Shown piece by piece: positions 1 through 5,162 of a stretch of 7,517 nt of DNA. The number at the start of each line of letters is the position of its first letter. The stretch's first letter is position 1. The notes beneath the pieces were generated by a model. The model saw nothing but the letters and a program-made list of their open reading frames with translations. It was not told the origin of the DNA and made no database searches. A program made the position numbers and the translations under genes. The stretch is from an uncultured Lysobacter sp. Lineage in GTDB: Bacteria; Pseudomonadota; Gammaproteobacteria; Xanthomonadales; Xanthomonadaceae. The stretch is taken from contig CAMLHR010000053.1 in the NCBI GenBank assembly GCA_946479915.1, forward strand, positions 1-7,517. Direction: 5' to 3'.

Positions 1-957
1 CGGGTTGACGTTCTTGTTGGTCCAGTCCATCTCGGACACGTGCACCAGGCCCTCGACGCCGGGCTCGATCTCGACGAACGCGCCGTAGTCGGTGACGTTG
101 GAGACCTTGCCGAACACGCGGGTGTTGGCCGGGTAGCGGCGCGAGATGTTGTCCCACGGATCCTCGCCCAGCTGCTTGAGGCCCAGGCTGACGCGGTTGC
201 GCTCGCGGTCGTACTTGAGCACGCGCACGTCGAGCTCCTGGCCGACCTCGACCACCTCGGACGGATGGCGCACGCGCTTCCAGGCCATGTCGGTGATGTG
301 CAGCAGGCCGTCGATGCCGCCCAGGTCCACGAACGCGCCGTAGTCGGTGAGGTTCTTGACGACGCCCTTGAGCACCGCGCCCTCGACCAGCTTCTCCATC
401 AGCTGCTCGCGCTCCTCCGAATGCTCGCTCTCGACCACCGCGCGGCGGGAGACGACCACGTTGTTGCGCTTGCGGTCCAGCTTGATGAGCTTGAACTCGA
501 GTTCCTTGCCCTCGAGGTAGACCGGGTCGCGGACCGGGCGCACGTCGACCAGGGAGCCCGGCAGGAACGCGCGGACGTCCTTGATGTCGACGGTGAAGCC
601 GCCCTTGACCTTGCCGCTGATGCGGCCGGTGATGGTCTCGTTGCCCTCGAGCGCCTGCTCGAGTTCGTCCCACACCATGGCGCGCTTGGCCTTCTCGCGG
701 GACAGCACGGTCTCGCCGAAACCGTTCTCGAGCGCGTCGAGGGCGACCTTCACTTCGTCACCGATGCCGACGTCGATCTCGCCGTCGTCGTTCCGGAACT
801 GTTCGATGGGGACGATGCCCTCCGACTTGAGGCCGGCGTTGATCACGACCACGTCGGCGCGCACGTCGACGACGGTGCCCGTCACGATGGCGCCCGGCTT
901 CAGCTTGGCGAGCTTGGCCTCGCTCTGTTCGAACAGTTCGGCAAATGATTCAGTCAT
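1..957 (-). CDS. rpsA: 30S ribosomal protein S1, N-terminal 319 residues (cut by the window edge)
   Basis: S1 binds mRNA on the small ribosomal subunit and helps translation start on messages with weak Shine-Dalgarno sites. Reading the minus strand from ATG at 957 gives an uninterrupted frame to base 1 (319 codons, no stop), beginning [20 protein letters not shown]. Successive S1/OB-fold repeats are visible: about 21-87, 105-171, 192-260 (with [21 protein letters not shown]) and a fourth starting near 277 ([23 protein letters not shown]). The full family length is about 560 residues, so roughly 240 residues lie outside the window. The start is supported by the typical [11 protein letters not shown]-terminus. 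Only a weak Shine-Dalgarno-like GAGAA (964-968) precedes it, as is usual for rpsA. It lies downstream of cmk on the same strand, the conserved cmk-rpsA order of gammaproteobacteria. Identity is near certain. Confidence 0.97.
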   Translation of the reverse strand, partial: MTESFAELFEQSEAKLAKLKPGAIVTGTVVDVRADVVVINAGLKSEGIVPIEQFRNDDGEIDVGIGDEVKVALDALENGFGETVLSREKAKRAMVWDELEQALEGNETITGRISGKVKGGFTVDIKDVRAFLPGSLVDVRPVRDPVYLEGKELEFKLIKLDRKRNNVVVSRRAVVESEHSEEREQLMEKLVEGAVLKGVVKNLTDYGAFVDLGGIDGLLHITDMAWKRVRHPSEVVEVGQELDVRVLKYDRERNRVSLGLKQLGEDPWDNISRRYPANTRVFGKVSNVTDYGAFVEIEPGVEGLVHVSEMDWTNKNVNP

Positions 958-1074
958 TGATGGTTCTCGGTTGATGACACAGACCGGTGCCGCTCGCTCG
1001 GCGAGTCGCGCACGGGTCCACCCGTTGTCGGCATACGCGGGATTGCGTTCGGCCGTGAGTGTTGTGGTTGGTGG
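958..1074 (-). promoter_or_regulatory. rpsA 5' leader with GGA-loop stem-loop; candidate S1 autoregulatory region
   Basis: Seen on the minus strand: a perfect 6-bp stem ACGGGT/ACCCGT at 1012-1025, whose apical region exposes GGA, and a perfect 5-bp stem CTCGC/GCGAG with loop CGA at 993-1005. A weak CGGT/ACCG pairing (968-971 with 983-986) sits next to the start, which has only a degenerate GAGAA Shine-Dalgarno. Known: in gammaproteobacteria the rpsA leader folds into hairpins with GGA in loops, replaces a strong Shine-Dalgarno, and lets S1 repress its own translation. Inference: this leader does the same. I found no convincing -35/-10 pair inside it, so transcription may come partly from the cmk promoter. 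Confidence 0.45.
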
Positions 1075-1100
1075 CCGCCCGCCCATGGTTGGGCAGGCGG
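1075..1100 (-). terminator. Hairpin in the cmk-rpsA spacer (attenuator, processing site or weak terminator)
   Basis: On the minus strand the arms CCGCCTGCCC and GGGCGGGCGG form a 10-bp stem with a 6-base loop, five bases after the cmk stop. The one non-Watson-Crick position is a U-G wobble in the minus transcript but a C-A mismatch in the plus transcript, which favours a role in the cmk-to-rpsA message. No U tract follows, so it is not a classical Rho-independent terminator. It could attenuate readthrough, stop 3' exonucleases or mark a cleavage point between the two messages. Confidence 0.4.
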
Positions 1101-1105
1101 AACGG

Positions 1106-1822
1106 TCACTGCCGCGAGGTGGCTTCCAGCACCACATCGATGACACGCGCGACGACGGCCTCGATGGACAGCCCCGTGGTGTCGATGCGGATGGCGTCGT
1201 CGGCCGGCCGCAGCGGCGCCACCGAACGGTTGGCATCGCGGGCGTCACGGGCAAGGATCTCCCGCAGCAGACCGTCCAATGTAACGGAAACCCCCTTGTC
1301 CTTCAACTGCTTATAGCGCCTTCCTGCCCGTTCGGCTGCGCTGGCGGTGAGGAACACCTTGGTCGCCGCGTCCGGGAAGATCACGGTGCCCATGTCGCGG
1401 CCGTCCGCCACCAGGCCCGGCCGCTGGCGGAAGGCGCGCTGGCGGTCGGTCAGGGCGGCCCGGACCTCCGGGATCGCGGCGATGGCCGAAGCCGCGGCCC
1501 CGGCGGTCTCGGTCCGCAGTTCGTCGGTGGCATCGGTCCCGTTCACCAGCACCCGGGGCTCGCCCGCGGGGTCGTCCCGGAACGCGATGTGGGTGTCAAA
1601 GGTGCAGCGGACCAGCGCGGAGGCGTCCGACAGGTCGAGGTCGGCCCAGCCGGCGGCCACGCCGACGGCGCGGTACAGGGCGCCGGAATCGAGGTAGTGC
1701 CAGCCCAGGCGCGCGGCGACGAGGCGGCTGATGGTGCCCTTCCCGGACCCGGACGGCCCGTCGATGGCGAGCACCGGGGCGGCGGGGTCGGGGACGGGGA
1801 CGGCGTCGTCGGCTGGGGTCAT
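1106..1822 (-). CDS. cmk: Cytidylate kinase (CMP kinase)
   Basis: Cytoplasmic enzyme that transfers phosphate from ATP to CMP or dCMP, recycling pyrimidine nucleotides for RNA and DNA synthesis. The 238 residues show the family landmarks in order: P-loop GPSGSGKGT (22-30), [11 protein letters not shown] (44-54, nucleoside-binding region), [12 protein letters not shown] (141-152), a lid region [10 protein letters not shown] (168-177), and [14 protein letters not shown] (191-204) with the arginine/aspartate pattern that contacts phosphate and CMP. The first 16 residues ([12 protein letters not shown] and following) are an acidic, proline-rich extension before the first beta strand, making the protein about 10 residues longer than the usual ~227. 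I see no better internal start. rpsA follows on the same strand. A -10-like CATAAT lies just six bases before the ATG, so the message may be leaderless. Confidence 0.96.
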   Translation of the reverse strand: MTPADDAVPVPDPAAPVLAIDGPSGSGKGTISRLVAARLGWHYLDSGALYRAVGVAAGWADLDLSDASALVRCTFDTHIAFRDDPAGEPRVLVNGTDATDELRTETAGAAASAIAAIPEVRAALTDRQRAFRQRPGLVADGRDMGTVIFPDAATKVFLTASAAERAGRRYKQLKDKGVSVTLDGLLREILARDARDANRSVAPLRPADDAIRIDTTGLSIEAVVARVIDVVLEATSRQ

Positions 1823-1828
1823 CCCCGC

Positions 1829-1834
1829 ATTATG
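1829..1834 (-). promoter_or_regulatory. Possible -10 element of cmk (leaderless arrangement)
   Basis: The minus strand reads CATAAT (5/6 match to TATAAT), then GCGGGG, then the cmk ATG at 1822. That spacing would start transcription at or next to the ATG. No matching -35 is present at 16-18 bases upstream, and no Shine-Dalgarno lies at a usable distance. Leaderless messages are known to be fairly common in Xanthomonas. Moderate to low confidence. Confidence 0.35.
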
Positions 1835-1851
1835 CGGCGGGCCGCAAGTAG

Positions 1852-1881
1852 TTGATCGGCGGTCGGATTACCGGCTAGAAT
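1852..1881 (+). promoter_or_regulatory. rpmJ promoter (sigma-70 type)
   Basis: TTGATC (1852-1857, 4/6 to consensus) and TAGAAT (1876-1881, 5/6) are separated by 18 bases. A transcript starting near 1888 would have a leader of roughly 38 bases before rpmJ. A ribosome site GAGGT at 1916-1920 lies five bases before the ATG at 1926. The promoter is divergent from cmk within a 103-base intergenic region. Confidence 0.6.
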
Positions 1882-1925
1882 GCGCGGCTTCGCTTTTTCC
1901 AGCCCAATTTCTGCCGAGGTCTGTC

Positions 1926-2051
1926 ATGAAGGTCCTGTCCTCCCTCAAGTCGGCGAAGGCCCGCCACCGCGACTGCAAGGTCGTCCGCCGCCGCGGCAAG
2001 GTCTTCGTGATCTGCAAGTCCAACCCCCGCTTCAAGGCCCGCCAGCGCTAA
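1926..2051 (+). CDS. rpmJ: 50S ribosomal protein L36, C-minus (zinc-free, YkgO-like) form
   Basis: Smallest protein of the large ribosomal subunit, binding 23S rRNA near the base of the L7/L12 stalk. The 41 residues start [20 protein letters not shown] and end NPRFKARQR, matching the L36 I know from Xanthomonas and Stenotrophomonas. Canonical L36 binds zinc through three Cys and one His. Here only Cys17 and Cys30 remain: the first Cys of the C-x2-C pair and the C-terminal His are replaced (HRDC region and RFKARQR). That makes it the C-minus type, which in other bacteria is the zinc-sparing paralogue. The start is fixed by the GAGGT Shine-Dalgarno at 1916-1920 and the invariant MKV N-terminus. 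It is a single-gene unit with its own promoter and terminator, outside the spc ribosomal operon where the C-plus form usually sits. Confidence 0.96.
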   Translation: MKVLSSLKSAKARHRDCKVVRRRGKVFVICKSNPRFKARQR

Positions 2052-2058
2052 GCGCCGT

Positions 2059-2083
2059 GTAGGAGCCGCTTCAGCGGCGATGC
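2059..2083 (+). repeat. REP-like palindromic element, copy 1
   Basis: A GTAG head is followed by GAGCCGCTTCAGCGGC, a palindrome of 6-bp arms GCCGCT/AGCGGC with a two-base loop, and then a GATGC tail. The 25-base unit is identical to 7417-7441. The GTAG tetranucleotide before a small palindrome is the layout of REP elements moved by RAYT (TnpA-REP) transposases, and very similar units are abundant in Xanthomonadaceae and Pseudomonas. It lies seven bases after the rpmJ stop and before its terminator, so it is transcribed in the rpmJ 3' untranslated region. Confidence 0.75.
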
Positions 2084-2088
2084 ATTCG

Positions 2089-2120
2089 AGAAGGCCGCCC
2101 CCGGGCGGCCTTCTTCTTTG
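2089..2120 (+). terminator. Rho-independent terminator of rpmJ
   Basis: AGAAGGCCGCCC (2089-2100) pairs perfectly with GGGCGGCCTTCT (2103-2114), a 12-bp stem with a very tight loop. It is followed by TCTTTG, and the T-rich side of the stem and this tail together give the U-rich exit. On the minus strand no T tract follows, so it points only in the rpmJ direction. Confidence 0.8.
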
Positions 2121-2154
2121 TGACCTCCGCCACGCCCCGTTCGCCGCCGCTCCG

Positions 2155-2160
2155 TACAAT
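2155..2160 (+). promoter_or_regulatory. Possible -10 element for the SmpA-like/aguAB operon
   Basis: TACAAT (5/6 to TATAAT) lies 41 bases before the ATG at 2202 and would give a leader of about 35 bases. No good -35 is found 16-18 bases upstream (the stretch is CG-rich). It is the only AT-rich -10 candidate between the rpmJ terminator and the gene, hence the call. Confidence 0.4.
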
Positions 2161-2186
2161 CACGCGGTCGAATGCACGCCATTCAT

Positions 2187-2194
2187 AGAAGGAG
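2187..2194 (+). promoter_or_regulatory. Strong ribosome binding site fixing the start at 2202
   Basis: AGAAGGAG ends seven bases before the ATG at 2202. The alternative in-frame ATG at 2172 has no such site and would place charged residues ahead of the signal peptide, so 2202 is the preferred start. Confidence 0.8.
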
Positions 2195-2201
2195 CTTCGC
2201 C

Positions 2202-2540
2202 ATGGATCGTTGCCCCGGCTTCCTTGCCTGCCTCGCCCTGCCCGCGCTGCTCGCGCTCGTGTCCACCGCCGCCGCCGAGACCCTGCTGGTCGATCGCGTG
2301 CAGGCCGAACCCGACGCCGCCCTTCCCGACCGCGGCCTGAGCATGGCGCAGGTGCGCGCGCAATTCGGCGAACCCGCCGCCCGGCTCGAGCCGCGGGGCG
2401 GACAGAAGGCCCAGTGGCCGGTGATCCACCGCTGGACCTACCCGGCGTTCACCGTCTACTTCGAGCGCGACCTCGTGATCGACGCGGTGGCCAACCGTGC
2501 CAGCGCGACGGAGACCGGGCCGCTGGCCCCGGTCCGCTGA
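2202..2540 (+). CDS. Small exported protein with SmpA/OmlA (BamE-like) domain, function unknown
   Basis: 112 residues. A signal peptide is clear: MDRC at the start, a hydrophobic core of about 15 residues (FLACLALPALLALV), and an STAAA|ET cleavage site near residue 25. There is no lipobox, since the Cys residues lie at the wrong place, so the mature product (about 87 residues) should be soluble in the periplasm. The mature part has the pattern of the SmpA/OmlA fold: GLSMAQVRAQFGEPAARLEP (helix and GxP turn), then HRWTYPAFTVYFERDLVIDAV (two beta strands). True BamE is a lipoprotein of the outer-membrane assembly machine; this one lacks the lipid anchor, so a role in that complex is not supported. 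Its stop lies three bases before the aguA start, which suggests co-transcription and translational coupling. Any functional link to polyamine metabolism is unknown. Confidence 0.8.
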   Translation: MDRCPGFLACLALPALLALVSTAAAETLLVDRVQAEPDAALPDRGLSMAQVRAQFGEPAARLEPRGGQKAQWPVIHRWTYPAFTVYFERDLVIDAVANRASATETGPLAPVR

Positions 2541-2543
2541 CGG

Positions 2544-3623
2544 ATGACGGAACGACCCCGTCGGAACCGGCTGCGCTTCCCCGCCGAGTGGGAGCCGCAG
2601 TCCGCCGTCCTGCTCGCCTGGCCGCATGCCGGCACCGACTGGGCCGAACGCCTGGCGGACGTCGAGGACACCTACATCGCACTGGTCGCCGCGATCGCGC
2701 GGTTCCAGCCGATCGTGGCCTGCGTCGCGGACGACGACGTCGAGGCCTATGCCCGGGCGCGCCTCGCGTCGGCCCGGGTCCCGATGGACCGGGTCCGGTT
2801 CGTGACAGTCCCGTACGACGACACCTGGCTGCGCGACTCCGGACCGGTCACGCTGCTGCCGGCCGACGGCGCCGGACGCCCGTGCCTGCTCGATTTCCGC
2901 TTCACCGGCTGGGGCGGGAAGTTCGAGGCATCCCTGGACGACCAGCTCGTGCAGGCGTTGCGCGATGCGGGAATCTTCTCGAAGAACGATTCGCAATCCA
3001 TTGATTTCGCACTGGAAGGCGGCGCAATCGACACCGATGGCCAGGGCACGCTGCTGACCACCTGGCAATGCCTGCGCGAACGCCACCCCGGCACCAGCCG
3101 CGAGGACCTGGCGCGCCGCCTGGCCGGGTGGCTGCACCAGGACCGCGTGCTGTGGCTCGACCACGGTTACCTGGAGGGCGACGACACCGACGCCCACGTG
3201 GACACGCTCGCGCGGTTCGCCGCGCCGGACGCGATCATCTACCAGGCCTGCGACGATCCGGACGATTCGCACTTCGACGAGCTGCAGTCGATGGCCGGCG
3301 AACTGGCCGCCCTGCGCACCGCCGATGGCCGCCCGTACCGCCTGTTCCCGCTGCCGTGGCCGCGGCCGGTCATCGACGGAAACCGAAGGCTGGCCGCCAG
3401 TTACGCCAACTTCCTCATCATCGACGGCGCGGTCCTGATGCCGGCCTACGGCGACCCCGCCGACGACGCGGCCGCCCGCGTGCTCGCCGAGGCCTTCCCC
3501 GGGCGCCAGGTCGTCCCCGTCCCGTGCCGCCCCCTGATCTGGCAGAACGGCAGCCTGCACTGCATCACGATGCAGCTGCCCGCCGGGCTGCTTGGACCGG
3601 ACCCCCCCGAGGCATCGCCATGA
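2544..3623 (+). CDS. aguA: Agmatine deiminase (PAD_porph family)
   Basis: Hydrolyses agmatine to N-carbamoylputrescine plus ammonia, the first step of the AguA/AguB route from arginine-derived agmatine to putrescine; cytoplasmic. The 359 residues have family landmarks: FPAEWEPQSAVLLAWPH (12-28), DDTWLRDSGP (92-101, substrate-binding Asp/Trp/Arg), DFRFTGWGGKF (117-127), LEGGAIDTDG (157-166, catalytic Glu region), DDTDAHVDTLARF (213-225, with the catalytic His218), ASYANFLIIDGAVLMPAYGD (285-304), and a C-terminal GSLHCITMQLP with the expected nucleophile Cys340. Classical plant and lactic-acid bacterial enzymes have GGGNIHCIT around this Cys; here the stretch is IWQNGSLHCIT. The start is three bases after the previous stop with no obvious Shine-Dalgarno, so translation is probably coupled. 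The stop overlaps the aguB start. Substrate assignment rests on the family and on aguB next door. Confidence 0.92.
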   Translation: MTERPRRNRLRFPAEWEPQSAVLLAWPHAGTDWAERLADVEDTYIALVAAIARFQPIVACVADDDVEAYARARLASARVPMDRVRFVTVPYDDTWLRDSGPVTLLPADGAGRPCLLDFRFTGWGGKFEASLDDQLVQALRDAGIFSKNDSQSIDFALEGGAIDTDGQGTLLTTWQCLRERHPGTSREDLARRLAGWLHQDRVLWLDHGYLEGDDTDAHVDTLARFAAPDAIIYQACDDPDDSHFDELQSMAGELAALRTADGRPYRLFPLPWPRPVIDGNRRLAASYANFLIIDGAVLMPAYGDPADDAAARVLAEAFPGRQVVPVPCRPLIWQNGSLHCITMQLPAGLLGPDPPEASP

Positions 3624-4510
3624 CCCGCAGCACCACGCTTCCCGTCGCCCTCGTCCAGGACCGCAACCGCGGCGACGCCGAGGCCAACCTCGCGCACCTG
3701 GAGGCGAAGGTCGCCGAGTCCGCGAACGCCGGTGCGAAGCTGGTGCTGCTGCAGGAGCTGCACAACGGCCCCTACTTCTGCCAGCACCAGGACACCTGCG
3801 AGTTCGACCTGGCCGAACCGATCCCCGGCCCGAGCACGACGCGGCTGGGCGCGCTGGCCAAGCGGCATGGCATCGTCGTCGTCGCGTCGCTGTTCGAGCG
3901 GCGCGGCACGGGGCTGTACCACAACACGGCCGTGGTGCTCGAGCGCGACGGCACGATCGCCGGCAAGTACCGGAAGATGCACATTCCGGACGACCCGGGC
4001 TTCAACGAGAAGTTCTACTTCACCCCCGGGGACCTCGGGTTCCATCCGATCGACACCTCGGTCGGACGGCTCGGCGTGCTGGTGTGCTGGGACCAGTGGT
4101 ATCCCGAAGGCGCGCGCCTGATGGCGCTGGCCGGCGCGGAACTGCTGCTCTACCCCACGGCCATCGGCTGGGATCCCCGCGACGAACAGGCGGAGAAGGA
4201 TCGTCAGCGCAACGCGTGGATCCTCAGCCACCGCGGGCATGCGGTGGCGAACGGCCTGCCCGTGCTGTCGTGCAACCGGGTCGGCCACGAGGCGTCCCCG
4301 ATCGGCGGGCCGGGCATCGACTTCTGGGGATCCAGCCACGTGCTCGGCCCCCAGGGCGAATTCCTGGCCGAGGCCGGGACCGACCAGCCGGAACTGCTGC
4401 TGGCCGAGGTGGACCTTGGGCGCAGCGAGCAGGTGCGGCGGATCTGGCCGTTCCTGCGCGACAGGCGGATCGATGCGTACGGGGACCTGTTGAAACGATA
4501 CCGGGATTGA
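3620..4510 (+). CDS. aguB: N-carbamoylputrescine amidase (nitrilase superfamily)
   Basis: Converts N-carbamoylputrescine to putrescine, CO2 and ammonia, completing the path opened by AguA. The 296 residues match the usual family length. The nitrilase catalytic triad is visible: Glu46 in LLQELHNGPYF, Lys119 in KYRKMHIPDDPGF and Cys156 in LVCWDQWYPEGAR. The additional HIPDDPGFNEKFYF (121-134) and YPTAIGWDP (178-186) segments are typical of the carbamoylputrescine branch rather than of general amidases. The ATG overlaps the aguA stop (ATGA at 3620-3623) and is preceded by GAGG at 3609-3612 with a seven-base gap, which fixes the start over longer upstream readings in the same frame. The stop codon TGA (4508-4510) is embedded in the -35 hexamer of the following tetR promoter, and no terminator separates the two, so readthrough into tetR is possible. 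Confidence 0.95.
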   Translation: MTRSTTLPVALVQDRNRGDAEANLAHLEAKVAESANAGAKLVLLQELHNGPYFCQHQDTCEFDLAEPIPGPSTTRLGALAKRHGIVVVASLFERRGTGLYHNTAVVLERDGTIAGKYRKMHIPDDPGFNEKFYFTPGDLGFHPIDTSVGRLGVLVCWDQWYPEGARLMALAGAELLLYPTAIGWDPRDEQAEKDRQRNAWILSHRGHAVANGLPVLSCNRVGHEASPIGGPGIDFWGSSHVLGPQGEFLAEAGTDQPELLLAEVDLGRSEQVRRIWPFLRDRRIDAYGDLLKRYRD

Positions 4511-4537
4511 CGCCTGACCGAACGGTCGTGCTAAATT
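4507..4537 (+). promoter_or_regulatory. tetR promoter with embedded operator, site 1
   Basis: -35 TTGACG (4507-4512, 5/6) and an extended -10, TGC followed by TAAATT (4532-4537, 4/6), with a 19-base spacer. The spacer carries the palindrome GACCGAACGGTC (4516-4527; 5-bp arms around AA), the expected shape and place for a TetR-family operator. The -10 ends seven bases before the ATG at 4545, so the message would be leaderless or nearly so, and no Shine-Dalgarno is present. A second copy of the block 4507-4534 occurs in reverse orientation at 5191-5218 (23/28 identical). Autorepression is inferred. Confidence 0.65.
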
Positions 4538-4544
4538 CGCGGCC

Positions 4545-5147
4545 ATGGCCGCACTGACCGCCACCGCGAAGGGCGCCTCCACCCGCGAGACCATCCTCGA
4601 CAAGGCCCACGAGATCGCCCGGTTCGCGGGCCTCGAGGGCCTGTCGATCGGGCCGCTGGCCCAGGCCGTCGGCATGTCCAAGAGCGGCGTGTTCGCGCAC
4701 TTCGGTTCCCGCGAAGACCTGCAGCTGGCCGTGCTCGAGGAAGCCGCGCGCCGGTTCGGCGACGGCGTGCTCATCCCCGCCCTGTCCGCGCCCCGCGGCC
4801 TGCCGCGACTGCGCGCGATCATGCGCCACTGGTTCGAATGGGTCCGCGGCAACAGCGATGGCGGCTGCGTCCTGCTCGGGTCCGTGGCCGAATACGACGA
4901 CCGCCCCGGCCCGCTGCGCGACCAGGTGCTGCGCAACGAGCGTCGCTGGCGCGATGCGCTGCGCCGCGCGGTGGACCTCGCCGTCGAGTGCGGCCACCTG
5001 CGCGCCGGCGACACCGAGCAGTACGTGTTCGAGCTCTACGCGATCCCGCTCGCCGTGCACCACCAGGCCGGCCTGTTCGGCGACGACGTGGCGATCCGCC
5101 AGGGCGAACAGGCCGTCGAGCGCTGGTTCGCCACCCATTCCCCCTGA
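4545..5147 (+). CDS. TetR/AcrR-family transcriptional regulator
   Basis: Predicted one-component DNA-binding repressor of 200 residues, typical for the family. The N-terminal TetR_N domain spans about 14-60: RETILDKAHEIARFAGLEGL, then the helix-turn-helix at 34-53 with core LAQAVGMSKSGVFAHF, ending in the usual FGSREDLQLAVLEEA. The C-terminal ligand and dimer domain (about 75-200) includes GGCVLLGSVAEYDDRPGPLRDQV (106-128) and AIPLAVHHQAGLFGDD (166-181), a pattern common among uncharacterised TetR proteins of Xanthomonadaceae; the ligand cannot be predicted. The start is placed at the first ATG after a clear promoter/operator. An alpha/beta hydrolase follows after 15 bases and carries a second operator-like site over its first codons, so autoregulation and control of that hydrolase are the likely roles. 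Confidence 0.92.
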   Translation: MAALTATAKGASTRETILDKAHEIARFAGLEGLSIGPLAQAVGMSKSGVFAHFGSREDLQLAVLEEAARRFGDGVLIPALSAPRGLPRLRAIMRHWFEWVRGNSDGGCVLLGSVAEYDDRPGPLRDQVLRNERRWRDALRRAVDLAVECGHLRAGDTEQYVFELYAIPLAVHHQAGLFGDDVAIRQGEQAVERWFATHSP

Positions 5148-5162
5148 CCCTTCGGAACCGGC

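Noticed and set aside
40..1855. Long plus-strand frames opposite rpsA and cmk
   Set aside because: Antisense shadows; the minus-strand reading gives textbook S1 and Cmk proteins.
2118..2160. TTGTGA with TACAAT as a promoter pair
   Set aside because: Spacer of 31 bases is too long, and the TTG is part of the rpmJ terminator tail.
2172..2201. Earlier ATG for the SmpA-like protein
   Set aside because: No ribosome site, and it would put charged residues before the signal peptide; 2202 has a strong AGAAGGAG.
2160..3560. 466-codon minus-strand frame
   Set aside because: Shadow of the SmpA-like gene and aguA; low-complexity composition and no domain.
3068..3619. N-terminal extension of the aguB frame by 184 codons
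   Set aside because: The extension is an out-of-frame translation of aguA; the nitrilase domain begins at the ATG at 3620, which has a GAGG ribosome site.
3446..5014. 522-codon minus-strand frame
   Set aside because: Antisense to aguA, aguB and tetR; no recognisable domain or ribosome site.
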